Shown here: positions 34,405 to 44,061 of the stretch, in pieces
How positions within the stretch are numbered: the stretch's first letter is position 1
Layout: every line of letters begins with the position of its first letter
DNA from: Pelagibacterales bacterium SAG-MED11
GTDB lineage: Bacteria > Pseudomonadota > Alphaproteobacteria > Pelagibacterales > Pelagibacteraceae
Direction of reading: 5' to 3'
Length of the DNA stretch: 64,000 bases
Assembly: GCA_014654265.1 (NCBI GenBank)
Contig: JACWDI010000005.1
Coordinates: forward strand, 1-64,000
Program-made: the position numbers and the translations under genes
Notes under the pieces: model-generated
What the model was told of the DNA's origin: nothing
Databases searched by the model: none
The model's input: the letters and a program-made list of their open reading frames with translations, nothing else

Positions 34405-35190
34405 ATGAGTTTGATGAAAGGTAAAAAAGGATTAATCATGGGAGTTGCTAATGAAAGATCTATTGCCTGGGGTATCTCACAAAAACTTGCAGAAGCTGGG
34501 GCAGAACTTGCCTTCACTTACTTAGGAGATGCTTTAAAAAAAAGAGTTATTCCTTTAGCTGAAAAATTAAATTCCAAGATTACTTTTAGTTGTGATGTTG
34601 AAAAACAAGAAGATGTAACAAAATTGTTTAAAGATGTTAAATCTCAATTGGGTGAAATTGACTTTGTGGTTCATGCAATTGCATTTTCAGATAAATCGGA
34701 ACTATCTGGTGAATATTTAAACACCACTAGAGAAAATTTTTTAAGAAGTATGCTGATCTCATGTTTTTCATTCACAGAAGTTGCAAAAGAAGCATCTAAA
34801 GTAATGAAAGAGGGTGGAAGTCTAATTACCCTAAGTTATGAGGCAAATAAAGCAATCCCTAATTATAATGTAATGGGTGTTTGTAAGGCAGCGTTAGAGT
34901 CTAGTGTTAAATACTTGGCAAGAGATTTAGGTGCAAAAGGTATGAGAGTTAATGCTATAAGTGCTGGACCAATTAAAACTTTAGCAGCTTCAGCTATTGG
35001 AGATGCAAAGTTCCTTTATAAATGGAATGAAGACCATTCATTATTAAAAAGAAACGTAGATATTCATGATGTTGGAAACTCAGCATTATATTTATTGAGT
35101 GACCTTGCAAACGGTGTTACAGGGGAAATTCACTACGTGGACGCTGGCTACAATAAAGTTGGAATGCCAGATCCTAAAAATATTACTTAA
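34405..35190 (+). CDS. fabI: Enoyl-ACP reductase
   Basis: The 261-residue NADH-dependent short-chain dehydrogenase reduces the last double bond in each elongation cycle. The N-terminal LIMGVANERSIAWGI and the catalytic Tyr-x6-Lys (YNVMGVCK) are FabI-type, as is NAISAGPIKTLAA. It starts 2 bases after fabB. No terminator is seen between its end and the convergent methyltransferase gene. Confidence 0.96.
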   Translation: MSLMKGKKGLIMGVANERSIAWGISQKLAEAGAELAFTYLGDALKKRVIPLAEKLNSKITFSCDVEKQEDVTKLFKDVKSQLGEIDFVVHAIAFSDKSELSGEYLNTTRENFLRSMLISCFSFTEVAKEASKVMKEGGSLITLSYEANKAIPNYNVMGVCKAALESSVKYLARDLGAKGMRVNAISAGPIKTLAASAIGDAKFLYKWNEDHSLLKRNVDIHDVGNSALYLLSDLANGVTGEIHYVDAGYNKVGMPDPKNIT

Positions 35191-35211
35191 GATATAATTT
35201 TTATCTAAAAT

Positions 35212-36216
35212 TTATGGGGAGGTTAAATATATTAATCTTTTATTATAGTCCTTAATTAAAGTTTTCTTCCAACTAATATTCAGCTCATTATTAAAAAAAG
35301 TATTCAATTCTTCTGGATTAAAAGTGGTTTTCGGATCAAAGATCTCATAAGAAATTAAAGATATTTCTTTAGTTTTAAATTTTCTTATAAACTTTACGTA
35401 ATTTTCAATTACCCTTTTTGGCATTTCGACAAAGCTTGCAGCATTATGAAAATGATCTATATCAACCTCGACATATTCAATTAACCAAGGTGGAATACAT
35501 AAGATTTCTAGCTCATCATTATTGGAAAAAGAAATTTTTTTTAAATCTTTAAGATCTGAGTAATCTTTTACTTTTTCTTTGTAAAAACTTTTTAAATACT
35601 CGGTCCCAACATAAATATTGGGTACAACATCTAAATATAGAATTTTTTTTATGTTAGGAAAATTTGTAACTAAAAAATGTATATTTGCTCCAAATCCACC
35701 ACCTATTTCAAAAAAACTTGATATATTATTAAAATTGAATATTTCAGATAATTTATTAATCCTGTCTGCCATGTCTAAATAAAGACAAGAGTAGCTTTTA
35801 TCTAATAATTTAAATGATGACAAACAACCAAAATTCGCTGTATTTTCAAATTTAAATTTTTTAAGTAAATCTAAAACGTTTTTATCATTTTGATAAACAA
35901 TTGCTTTATTTTGGAGGTACAGATTAATATAATTTTCAGTAGTATTAAGTTGAGAATTAAAAATCCTATTTAATAAAGGAAGTGAAAAAATCTTTCCAAT
36001 TGTTCTTCCTCTAATATTGAATTCATTTCTAATATCTAAAACGATGTTGTCAGCAAATGAGGTTCCAATTCCAGCTGTTTTTCCTCTAAAATCATTTAAA
36101 CCTTTTTTTTTTATCTCTAATATTGCCCTAGAATTTTTATAATCCCAATAAGGTCCAGATGAATAGAGTGTCCTATCAATTTTTTTTTCTGCTAAGATCA
36201 GTTCATCAATCAACAT
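35212..36216 (-). CDS. Putative sugar O-methyltransferase (NanM-like)
   Basis: The 334-residue protein matches putative sugar O-methyltransferases. The SAM-binding glycine loop is SSFFEIGGGFGANIHFLVTNFP and the following acidic strand is ILYLDVVPNIYVGTEYL. Such genes normally sit in polysaccharide or O-antigen clusters, but here it lies between fabI and pnp with no other sugar genes, on the pnp strand. A role in capsule or surface glycan is a guess from the family. Confidence 0.75.
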   Translation of the reverse strand: MLIDELILAEKKIDRTLYSSGPYWDYKNSRAILEIKKKGLNDFRGKTAGIGTSFADNIVLDIRNEFNIRGRTIGKIFSLPLLNRIFNSQLNTTENYINLYLQNKAIVYQNDKNVLDLLKKFKFENTANFGCLSSFKLLDKSYSCLYLDMADRINKLSEIFNFNNISSFFEIGGGFGANIHFLVTNFPNIKKILYLDVVPNIYVGTEYLKSFYKEKVKDYSDLKDLKKISFSNNDELEILCIPPWLIEYVEVDIDHFHNAASFVEMPKRVIENYVKFIRKFKTKEISLISYEIFDPKTTFNPEELNTFFNNELNISWKKTLIKDYNKRLIYLTSP

Positions 36217-36249
36217 TTTATTAACAACCTTCTGTTAAGTATAATTTTT

Positions 36250-38322
36250 TTATTCAGAAGCTTGTTTCATAGAAAGTTTTACCTTACCTCTATCAAAGCC
36301 AATTACTTTTACTTTTACTTCATCACCTTCTTTGACAACATCAGCAACTTTGGCAACTCTTTTATCTGCTAGTTCTGAGATATGTACTAGTCCGTCTTGT
36401 TTTCCTAAGAAATTAACAAATGCACCAAATTCCATAATCTTCATAACTTTACCTGAATAGATTTTATTCAATTCAGCTTTTGCCGTGATATCTTTAATCA
36501 TTTGCATAGCTATGTTTCTTGCATCTTCATCTGGAGCAGCAACTGTTACAACACCTTCATCATTTACATCAACTTTAGCACCTGATTTTTCAACAATTTC
36601 TCTGATTGTTGCTCCACCTTTTCCAATCACAGCTGCTATATCCTTTTTATCAACTGTAATTTTTTCCATTTTTGGAGTATGTTTTCCAACATCGTCTCTA
36701 GAAGCTGATAAGGCTTTATTCATTTCACTTAAAATGTGAATTCTTCCATCTTTAGCTTGTTTTAAAGCTTGCTCCATAATTTCAAAAGTAATACCAGTAA
36801 TTTTGATATCCATTTGAAGTGAAGTAATTCCATCTTTAGTTCCAGCAACTTTAAAGTCCATATCTCCTAAGTGATCCTCATCGCCTAAAATGTCTGATAG
36901 AACACTAAAATCATCACCTTCTTTAATTAAACCCATTGCAATACCTGCAACTGGTTCTTTAATTGGAACACCCGCATCCATTAGTGCTAGAGATGCTCCA
37001 CAAACAGTAGCCATTGAAGATGATCCATTAGACTCAGTAATTTCTGACACAATTCTAAATGTGTATGGAAATGACTCTTTTGAAGGAAGTGAAGAGTTAA
37101 TTGCTCTCCAAGCAAGTTTGCCATGACCAATTTCACGTCTACCAGTTCCAATTCTTCCAGTTTCACCAACTGAAAAAGGAGGGAAATTATAATGTAGCAT
37201 AAATCTTTCTCTATGCTGCCCGTCCAAACTTTCTAATCTCTGTTCATCATCAGAAGTTCCTAAAGTAGTAACAACTATTGCTTGAGTTTCACCTCTAGTA
37301 AATAATGCAGAACCATGAGTTCTTGGCAAAACACCAACTTCACATGAAATAGCTCTTACATCAGATAAACCTCTTCCATCAATTCTATTTTTATTTTTAA
37401 GAATATCAGTTCTTACAATAGATTTTTCTAAACTTTTTAATTGGCTGTTTACATCAAGATCAGTGTAGTTTTCGTCTTCTTCGTAAAGTTTTTTGGCTTT
37501 ATCTGTGATTTCTGAAATTTGATTTGATCTATCTTGTTTATCTTTTGTTGCAAAAGCTTTTTTAAGATCATCAGTAAATGTCGATTCTAATTTTTTCTTT
37601 ACTTCAGATAAGTCTTTTTTCTCAACTTTCCATTCTAGTTTTCTACATTCTTTTGCTAGCTCTTCTATCATTTGGATTACTGGGACAAATCCCTCATGTC
37701 CAAACTTTACAGCGTTTAACATTTCTTCCTCTGATAAACCATTAGCTTCTGACTCAACCATCAGCACAGCATCTTTAGTACCTGCTACGACTAAATCTAA
37801 ACTTGAGTTCTCTAATTCAGCTTTTGAAGGATTAAGAATATACTTACCATCAACAAAACCTACTCTGGATGCCCCTACAGGTCCCATGAATGGCATTCCT
37901 GAGATAGCTAGTGCTGCGGATGAAGCAGTGATTGCTAAAATATCTGGTTGATTTTCTTTATCATAAGAAATTACAGTTGGTAATAATTGTACTTCATTTT
38001 TAAATTCATCTGGAAACAAGGGTCTGATAGGTCTATCAATTAATCTAGAGATTAATGTCTCGCTCTCAGTAGGTCTTGCTTCTCTTTTAAAATATCCACC
38101 AGGAATTTTTCCTCCTGCATAGTATTTTTCTTGGTAGTTTACTGATAAAGGAAAATAATCCATATCTGGATTTACTTTTTTTGCTCCAACAACTGTTGCT
38201 AAAATAACTGTTTCACCGGATGTTGCTATTATTGCTCCGTCTGCTTGTCTTGCTACTTTACCTGTTTCTAAACTTATCTTCTTCCCTGCTACTTCAATTT
38301 CCTTCTTATATACTTTAAACAT
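36250..38322 (-). CDS. pnp: Polyribonucleotide nucleotidyltransferase
   Basis: The 690-residue exoribonuclease shortens RNA from the 3' end using phosphate. Two RNase PH domains come first (residues about 1-230 and 310-540, with [17 protein letters not shown] and DVMD-like [13 protein letters not shown]), then the KH domain ([22 protein letters not shown]) and S1 domain ([30 protein letters not shown]). It closes the nusA-infB-rbfA-rpsO-pnp block. A short repetitive leader precedes the ATG. Confidence 0.97.
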   Translation of the reverse strand: MFKVYKKEIEVAGKKISLETGKVARQADGAIIATSGETVILATVVGAKKVNPDMDYFPLSVNYQEKYYAGGKIPGGYFKREARPTESETLISRLIDRPIRPLFPDEFKNEVQLLPTVISYDKENQPDILAITASSAALAISGMPFMGPVGASRVGFVDGKYILNPSKAELENSSLDLVVAGTKDAVLMVESEANGLSEEEMLNAVKFGHEGFVPVIQMIEELAKECRKLEWKVEKKDLSEVKKKLESTFTDDLKKAFATKDKQDRSNQISEITDKAKKLYEEDENYTDLDVNSQLKSLEKSIVRTDILKNKNRIDGRGLSDVRAISCEVGVLPRTHGSALFTRGETQAIVVTTLGTSDDEQRLESLDGQHRERFMLHYNFPPFSVGETGRIGTGRREIGHGKLAWRAINSSLPSKESFPYTFRIVSEITESNGSSSMATVCGASLALMDAGVPIKEPVAGIAMGLIKEGDDFSVLSDILGDEDHLGDMDFKVAGTKDGITSLQMDIKITGITFEIMEQALKQAKDGRIHILSEMNKALSASRDDVGKHTPKMEKITVDKKDIAAVIGKGGATIREIVEKSGAKVDVNDEGVVTVAAPDEDARNIAMQMIKDITAKAELNKIYSGKVMKIMEFGAFVNFLGKQDGLVHISELADKRVAKVADVVKEGDEVKVKVIGFDRGKVKLSMKQASE

Positions 38323-38324
38323 TT

Positions 38325-38365
38325 CATTTCCATTTCGTTTCGTTCGTTTCGTTCCATTTCGTTCT
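38325..38365 (-). repeat. Low-complexity GAAAY/GAAC repeat in the pnp leader
   Basis: The DNA between rpsO and pnp is built of short units; on the minus strand it reads as a run of GAAC, GAAAC and GAAATG blocks ending just before the pnp ATG. It contains two extra out-of-frame ATGs at 38327 and 38333. Slippage or a translational or RNase-based control element is possible. In other bacteria the rpsO-pnp gap is a processing site. Confidence 0.55.
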
Positions 38366-38380
38366 ATCTAACTTGATCTT

Positions 38381-38629
38381 TTATTTTCTTAAGTTCAATT
38401 TTGACAGCACATTCTTGTAAGAATCCATTTTGTTTTTTTTTAGGTATTCTAACAATTTCTTTCTTCTATTGACGGCCCTCAACAGTCCAACTGAAGAATG
38501 TTTATCTTTTTTAAACTTCTTAATGTGAATTGAAAGAGTTTCAATTTTATCTGTTAGCAAAGCAATCTGAATTTCTGAAGATCCAGTGTCTTTATCATGA
38601 ATTGCTAATTCTTGTAATTTTTTGTTCAT
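38381..38629 (-). CDS. rpsO: 30S ribosomal protein S15
   Basis: The 82-residue protein matches uS15 (HDKDTGSSEIQIALLTDKIETLSIHIKKFKKDKHSSVGLLRAVNRRKKLLEYLKK). It is a few residues shorter than the usual 88-89, mainly at the N-terminus. It binds 16S rRNA and bridges the subunits. In most bacteria truB lies between rbfA and rpsO; here only 12 bases separate them. Confidence 0.95.
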   Translation of the reverse strand: MNKKLQELAIHDKDTGSSEIQIALLTDKIETLSIHIKKFKKDKHSSVGLLRAVNRRKKLLEYLKKNKMDSYKNVLSKLNLRK

Positions 38630-38641
38630 TTTTTTATATTC

Positions 38642-39010
38642 CTATTTGTTTGTTTGTTTTATTAAATTTTCGATTTTTTCAGCATATTCAAATGACTCAT
38701 CTTTTTGAAAAATCAGCTTTGGTAAAAATTTCATATTTACTCTCTGAGATAAAATTTTTCTTATCATAAATGAATAGTCTTTTAAAATTTTTATAGTCTC
38801 TTCAGCATTTTTTCCTCCTAAAGGAAGGACATACGCTTTTGCTATTTTTAAATCTTGGCTCATTCTCACCTCAGTAACAGTTATTGTGTTTGTTTCTAAA
38901 TTCGGGACCTTAGCCTCATTTCTTATAAAAATCATGCTTAAAGACTGTTTAATCATTTCACCGACTCTAAGCTGTCTCTGTGAAATCGGTTTTCCTATTC
39001 TATCAGCCAT
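38642..39010 (-). CDS. rbfA: Ribosome-binding factor A
   Basis: The 122-residue KH-like protein matures the 30S subunit. RQLRVGEMIKQSLSMIF at the N-terminus and ITVTEVRMSQDLKIAKAYVLPLG are typical, and MIRKILSQRVNMKFLPKLIFQKDESFEYAEKIENLI closes the fold. The first base of its ATG overlaps the infB stop. Confidence 0.94.
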   Translation of the reverse strand: MADRIGKPISQRQLRVGEMIKQSLSMIFIRNEAKVPNLETNTITVTEVRMSQDLKIAKAYVLPLGGKNAEETIKILKDYSFMIRKILSQRVNMKFLPKLIFQKDESFEYAEKIENLIKQTNK

Positions 39011-41229
39011 TATATCGACCTTTCTGTAGATGTAACACTAAAAGCCTCAATTTTATCATTTTTTTGAAAATCCATATAATCTTTGACTGTAATTCCACAT
39101 TCCTGGCCATTGCTAACTTGTTTAACTTGATTCTTTTCTCTAAATAATGTGCCTACTTTGCCCGTATAGATTATGGAGCCATCCCTAATCACTCTTACAT
39201 CAGAAGTACTATTTATTTCACCATCAGTAATTTTTGAACCAGCAACTTTACCTGCACCTGAAACCTTAAAAATTTCTAAAATCTGAGCAGTACCTATAAC
39301 TTTTTCTTGAATATCAGGTGCCAATAATCCAGACATTTTTTGCTTAACATAATCCAAGACTTCATAAATAATATTGTATGAAGAAATCTTAATTTTTTCA
39401 TTTTCTGCAAGTTTTTTTGCCTCTTTGCTAGGCTTTACATTAAAAGCGATTAAAACAGCATTTGAAGCTTTTGCTAAAGTAACATCAGTCTCAGTTACCA
39501 TTCCAATGTCAGCTAAAATTATTTTCGGTTTTACTTCATCGTGTTGTATATGGCTAATGGCATTTTTAATTGCTTCTGATGATCCATGTACATCAGATTT
39601 AATTATCAAATTTAATTCTTCAGAAGATTTGTTTGAAAAGGCACTATCTTGTGTAGCAAAGGTTAAAGGATTTTTTCCCTCTTTAACTTCTTGAGCTCTA
39701 TTTTCACTTAAAGTTTTAGCCTCTTTTTCGTTATCAAGAACAATAAAATCATCTCCAGATTTTGCAGCTCCATTAATTCCTAAAATTTCTACTGGTGTTG
39801 ATGGTTGAGCATCGTTAATACTTTTTCCTTTATCATCAATAATTGCCCTAATCTTTCCCCATCTCAATCCACTTACAAAAAAATCTCCTTTTTTCAAAGT
39901 ACCTGTTGTTACAATTATAGTTGCCACCGGCCCTCTTCCAACATCGATTTTGGACTCTAATACAATACCCGTTGCTTTAGACTTAAAATCTGTTTTTAGA
40001 TCTAAGATTTCAGCCTGAAGTATTATTGCCTCTACCAATTTGTCTAAGTTCAATTTTGTCTTAGCTGAAATTTCAACCATTAGAGTATCTCCTGACAAAT
40101 CTTCAGCTATTAGTTCATATTCTAATAATTGGTTTTTAATTTTTTGAGGATCTGCCTCAGGTAAATCGCATTTATTAATTGCAACTACGATTGGAACATT
40201 TGCAGCTTTTGCATGCTTAATTGACTCTATGGTTTGAGGTTTTACCCCATCATCGGCGGCAACAACTAAAACTACAATATCAGTAAGTTTTGAACCTCTT
40301 GCTCGCATTTCAGTGAATGCTGCATGGCCCGGGGTATCAATAAAAGTCAATTTATTAGATTTATTTTCAATTTGATAAGCCCCGATATGTTGGGTGATCC
40401 CACCGAATTCACCAGAGACAACATTGGCACTTCTTAAAACATCAAGAACTGAAGTTTTACCATGATCTACATGTCCCATCACTGTTATTATAGGTGGCCT
40501 ATTTTTTAGATTTTCTGTCCTTGATGCCTTGATTTTTTTAATTATCTCCTCTGCTTTCTCTTCTCTAATGGGGTTATGACCAAACTCTTTAACTAAGAAC
40601 TCTGCTGTATCTGCTGCTAAAGTTTGATTGATGGTAACTGTCACTCCCATACCAAATAAATACTTAATCACATTACTTGATTGCTCAGCCATTCTATTAG
40701 CAAGCTCTCTTACTGTAATTGCTTCTGGAATGTTTATATCTCTTTTAATTGGTTTTAAATTTTCTTGAACATCATCTTTCGATAAGTTTTTATTCTCTTT
40801 TTGTCTTGCCCTTTTTACAGAAGCTAAACTTCTTTCCCTTGCTTCTATTTGATCACTTAAGGCTCTTGAAACAGTTAGTTTTAGTTCTCTTTTATTTGTA
40901 CCAGATTTTAAATTTTTTTTATTTTTACTTTCGTTTTCCTCTTTAAGTCTTTTTGTAGCCCTTTGCTCAGCTAATTTACGTCTTTCAAAGTCACTTGCTA
41001 CCTGTGGAGCTTTTGAGGAAAAATTTGATTTTATGAAAGCTCCCTTATTAGATAATGAACTAGATTTTGGCTTGTTAAAACTGGATTTGAATGAACCACT
41101 TTTATTTGAAGACTTACTTAATTGTTTCTCTATTATTACCGAATTTTTACTTTGAGTTTTTGCTTTTTCAATATTTTGAATTGATTTTTTGGCTATACCA
41201 GATATTTTTAATTTTGTTTTTTTTTCCAT
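39010..41229 (-). CDS. infB: Translation initiation factor IF-2
   Basis: The 739-residue GTPase delivers initiator tRNA. A basic N-terminal region precedes the IF2 N domain ([24 protein letters not shown]). The G domain then has G1 [10 protein letters not shown]3 [12 protein letters not shown] and G4 NKCD, followed by the C-terminal barrels. It lies between nusA and rbfA in the conserved order; the ylxR gene that often separates nusA from infB is missing. Confidence 0.97.
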   Translation of the reverse strand: MEKKTKLKISGIAKKSIQNIEKAKTQSKNSVIIEKQLSKSSNKSGSFKSSFNKPKSSSLSNKGAFIKSNFSSKAPQVASDFERRKLAEQRATKRLKEENESKNKKNLKSGTNKRELKLTVSRALSDQIEARERSLASVKRARQKENKNLSKDDVQENLKPIKRDINIPEAITVRELANRMAEQSSNVIKYLFGMGVTVTINQTLAADTAEFLVKEFGHNPIREEKAEEIIKKIKASRTENLKNRPPIITVMGHVDHGKTSVLDVLRSANVVSGEFGGITQHIGAYQIENKSNKLTFIDTPGHAAFTEMRARGSKLTDIVVLVVAADDGVKPQTIESIKHAKAANVPIVVAINKCDLPEADPQKIKNQLLEYELIAEDLSGDTLMVEISAKTKLNLDKLVEAIILQAEILDLKTDFKSKATGIVLESKIDVGRGPVATIIVTTGTLKKGDFFVSGLRWGKIRAIIDDKGKSINDAQPSTPVEILGINGAAKSGDDFIVLDNEKEAKTLSENRAQEVKEGKNPLTFATQDSAFSNKSSEELNLIIKSDVHGSSEAIKNAISHIQHDEVKPKIILADIGMVTETDVTLAKASNAVLIAFNVKPSKEAKKLAENEKIKISSYNIIYEVLDYVKQKMSGLLAPDIQEKVIGTAQILEIFKVSGAGKVAGSKITDGEINSTSDVRVIRDGSIIYTGKVGTLFREKNQVKQVSNGQECGITVKDYMDFQKNDKIEAFSVTSTERSI

Positions 41230-41239
41230 AACTCATCTC

Positions 41240-42793
41240 TCAATCTTTATAAATAATTTCTCTTGCCGACATAATTAATCCATCAGCCTCATCTTTTGAA
41301 AGAGCAAAATCCTCTAAATAGCCATGAATTTTAACTCTTTCCCCTTTAACAATATCAAAACCGCCAGTTAGTTCATCAGATGCAAGATCAGCAAAATCTT
41401 CTAATGTTAAAATTTTTTGATTTCCAAGCGTTACTAGCATTCCTGGTGTCAAACCTTTGAAATTTATTAATGCATCCTCCAAACCTAATTCTTTTATTCT
41501 TTCAGAAATGTCTTCTTGATCTTTTTGGTAAAATTCTTTTGCTCTCTCAATAAGTGCTTTAGCTGTATCTTCCTCTATACCCTCAATTTTTCCTAAAGTT
41601 TCCAATGAACTATCTTTAATATCATCTATTGTAGAGAAACCTTCAGCAACAAGTAACTGTCCAAGTGTTTCATCTAATTCTAAATTTTTAACAAAATTTT
41701 CAGTTTTTTCTTTAAATTCTAACTGTCTTCTTTCAGAGTCTTCGGCATCAGTCATTATATTAATTTCATAATTTAATAGTTTTGTTGCAAGTCTTACATT
41801 TTGACCTCTTCTACCGATTGCTTTACTCAAATTTTCTTCTGTAAGAATAACATCAAGCTTTTTTCTTTCTAAATCAACATTAACTCTTTGAACTTCTGCT
41901 GGTGATAACGCACTTGAAACTAAAATTGCTGGATCTTCAGACCAGTTTACAATATCAATTTTTTCACCTTGTAGCTCATTTACTACAGCTTGTACTCTAG
42001 ATCCTCTCATACCAACACAAGCTCCAACTGGATCAAGTGAAGTATCAACAGCTTTAACACAAATTTTTGCTCTACTTCCTGGATCTCTTGAAGATGATTT
42101 AATCTCAATCAAACCATCATAAATTTCTGGAACCTCTTGAACAAAAAGTTTTTCCATAAACTTAGGATGAGCTCTAGATAAAAATATTTGTTGTCCACGA
42201 GGTTCTCTTCTTACATCATGACAGTATGCCTTTATTCTATCTCCAGCTTTTATATTTTCTCTTGGAATAATTTCATTTTTTTGAATAATTGCTTCTGTTC
42301 TTCCAAGATCAACAATTACATTTCCAAATTCTAGTCTTTTTACTATCCCACTTAAAATTGTATCCTTTTTATCTATGAAATCATTAAATTGTCTTTCTCT
42401 CTCTGCTTCTCTCACATTAGAATTAATTACTTGTTTAGCTGTCTGAGCAGCAATTCTTCCAAAATCAAACGATGGTAATGGTTGCAGAACTTCATCTCCA
42501 ACTGTTTTATCTTTATTTGTTTCGTTAAGATTAATTGCATCTTCTAATTTAATTTCTGTATTGGAGTTTTCTGGATTTTCAGATACAACTAGTTTTCTAA
42601 AAATTCCTATATCACCATTATCTCTATTAATGATTACTTTAATTTCATTATCCTGACCAAATTTAGATTTGGCAGCTTTGGCAATTCCTGTTTCCATAGA
42701 TGATATTATTAATTCTTTGTCTATAGATTTTTCCAAAGCTACTGCTTCAGCTATTCTTAGTAATTCAAGTTTATCTGCTCTTTTATTTAACAT
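41240..42793 (-). CDS. nusA: Transcription termination/antitermination factor NusA
   Basis: The 517-residue RNA polymerase-associated factor has an N-terminal polymerase-binding domain, an S1 domain (DTILSGIVKRLEFGNVIVDLGRTEAIIQKNE), KH1 and KH2 (VGMRGSRVQAVVNELQGEKIDIVNW, AIGRRGQNVRLATKLL) and two C-terminal acidic repeats of the alphaproteobacterial/E. coli type. Upstream is not rimP as usual but metK. Its 5' leader contains a promoter and a terminator hairpin directly before its Shine-Dalgarno sequence, suggesting attenuation. Confidence 0.97.
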   Translation of the reverse strand: MLNKRADKLELLRIAEAVALEKSIDKELIISSMETGIAKAAKSKFGQDNEIKVIINRDNGDIGIFRKLVVSENPENSNTEIKLEDAINLNETNKDKTVGDEVLQPLPSFDFGRIAAQTAKQVINSNVREAERERQFNDFIDKKDTILSGIVKRLEFGNVIVDLGRTEAIIQKNEIIPRENIKAGDRIKAYCHDVRREPRGQQIFLSRAHPKFMEKLFVQEVPEIYDGLIEIKSSSRDPGSRAKICVKAVDTSLDPVGACVGMRGSRVQAVVNELQGEKIDIVNWSEDPAILVSSALSPAEVQRVNVDLERKKLDVILTEENLSKAIGRRGQNVRLATKLLNYEINIMTDAEDSERRQLEFKEKTENFVKNLELDETLGQLLVAEGFSTIDDIKDSSLETLGKIEGIEEDTAKALIERAKEFYQKDQEDISERIKELGLEDALINFKGLTPGMLVTLGNQKILTLEDFADLASDELTGGFDIVKGERVKIHGYLEDFALSKDEADGLIMSAREIIYKD

Positions 42794-42813
42794 AATTTAG
42801 TTTGCTCCAAAAA

Positions 42814-42835
42814 AAAATGGGCTTAAGCCCATTTT
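42814..42835 (-). terminator. Terminator hairpin (possible attenuator) in the nusA leader
   Basis: The 22-base perfect palindrome (core ATGGGCTTAAGCCCAT) is followed on the minus strand by a run of nine T, the structure of an intrinsic terminator. GGAG, the nusA Shine-Dalgarno sequence, comes directly after the T-run, and the nusA ATG is at 42793. Since a promoter lies upstream of the hairpin, it may terminate metK transcripts and attenuate nusA transcription, rather than simply end metK. Confidence 0.8.
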
Positions 42836-42857
42836 GATATTTCAACAATGTATCGTG

Positions 42858-42885
42858 AATATAGTAAAGTTTTTCTTTAATTCAA
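42858..42885 (-). promoter_or_regulatory. Candidate promoter of the nusA operon
   Basis: On the minus strand TTGAAT (42880-42885), a 16-base spacer and TATATT (42858-42863) lie between the metK stop (42892) and the hairpin. Transcription would start near 42851, about 15 bases upstream of the terminator hairpin, so the hairpin would be transcribed in the leader. Confidence 0.55.
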
Positions 42886-42891
42886 TAAAAA

Positions 42892-44061
42892 CTATTTAGA
42901 AAAAACGCTTAATTTATCAGTTTTTTCCCATGAAAATGAACCATTATTTTCTGGTGTTCTGCCAAAATGCCCATAAGCAGATGTTTTTTCATAAATAGGT
43001 TTATTTAATTTAAGCATTTCTCTAATTCCTCTTGGACTTAAATCAAAATTTTCTTTAATTTTTTCTACAACAAATTTATTCTTATCCAAATCATTATCAA
43101 ACAAATCAACATAAATTGATAAAGGTTTGGAAACGCCTATAGCATAAGCTAACTGAATTAAGCATCTGTTACTTATTTTTGAGGCTACAATATTTTTTGC
43201 AATATATCTTGCTGCGTAAGCAGCTGATCTATCAACTTTAGTTGGATCTTTTCCTGAAAAAGCCCCTCCACCATGTGGAGCTGCTCCACCATAAGTATCA
43301 ACTATTATTTTTCTTCCTGTTAATCCACAATCTCCATCTGGACCACCTATTACAAAATTTCCAGTTGGGTTAACATAAAACTCTTCCTCATTAAAACCCT
43401 CAAGAAAATTTCCTGGTATTGCTTTCATCATATAAGGTCTTAATAAATCTATAACTTGAGCTTGATTTACGTCCTTAGAATGTTGAGAAGATATAACTAC
43501 AGACTTAATTTTAACTGGTCTACCATCAATATATTCGAAGGTTACCTGGCTTTTAGAATCTGGTTCAATATCTTTAAGTTTACCTGATTTTCTATCTTCA
43601 GCCATTAGTCTTAGAATTTTGTGAGAATAATGAATAGGTGCTGGCATTAATACGTCGGTTTCATTGCAAGCATATCCAAACATAATTCCTTGATCACCAG
43701 CTCCTTCATCTTTATTTCCAGAAGAGTCTACTCCCATAGCAATATCAGCAGATTGAGAATGTAAATGACTTTCAATTTTTGTAGCTTCTTTCCAAGTAAA
43801 ACCCTCTTGGTCATAACCAATATCTTTTATACAATTTCTAACTTTTTCTATTAATTCATCTTTTTTAATTTCTGGACCTCTTACTTCGCCAGCCAAGACA
43901 ACTTTGTTGGTTGTAGTGAGTGTTTCACAAGCTACTCTTGAAAATGGATCTCTAGAAAGATAGCCATCTACAACCATGTCTGAAATTCTATCTGATACTT
44001 TATCTGGGTGTCCCTCTGATACAGACTCACTTGTAAAAAGATAATTTTTAAGATTACTCAT
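42892..44061 (-). CDS. metK: S-adenosylmethionine synthetase
   Basis: The 389-residue enzyme makes SAM from methionine and ATP. Family motifs are intact: [46 protein letters not shown] and [19 protein letters not shown]. Its start lies inside the end of lnt (8-base overlap), so no riboswitch can sit directly upstream; SAM control must act elsewhere, if at all. It is followed by the nusA leader. Confidence 0.97.
   Translation of the reverse strand: MSNLKNYLFTSESVSEGHPDKVSDRISDMVVDGYLSRDPFSRVACETLTTTNKVVLAGEVRGPEIKKDELIEKVRNCIKDIGYDQEGFTWKEATKIESHLHSQSADIAMGVDSSGNKDEGAGDQGIMFGYACNETDVLMPAPIHYSHKILRLMAEDRKSGKLKDIEPDSKSQVTFEYIDGRPVKIKSVVISSQHSKDVNQAQVIDLLRPYMMKAIPGNFLEGFNEEEFYVNPTGNFVIGGPDGDCGLTGRKIIVDTYGGAAPHGGGAFSGKDPTKVDRSAAYAARYIAKNIVASKISNRCLIQLAYAIGVSKPLSIYVDLFDNDLDKNKFVVEKIKENFDLSPRGIREMLKLNKPIYEKTSAYGHFGRTPENNGSFSWEKTDKLSVFSK

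Noticed and set aside
36485-37126. Plus-strand open frames inside pnp
   Set aside because: They are antisense to the highly conserved RNase PH/KH coding sequence and have no ribosome site or family motifs.
44054-44061. SAM riboswitch before metK
   Set aside because: metK starts inside lnt, leaving no leader for a riboswitch.
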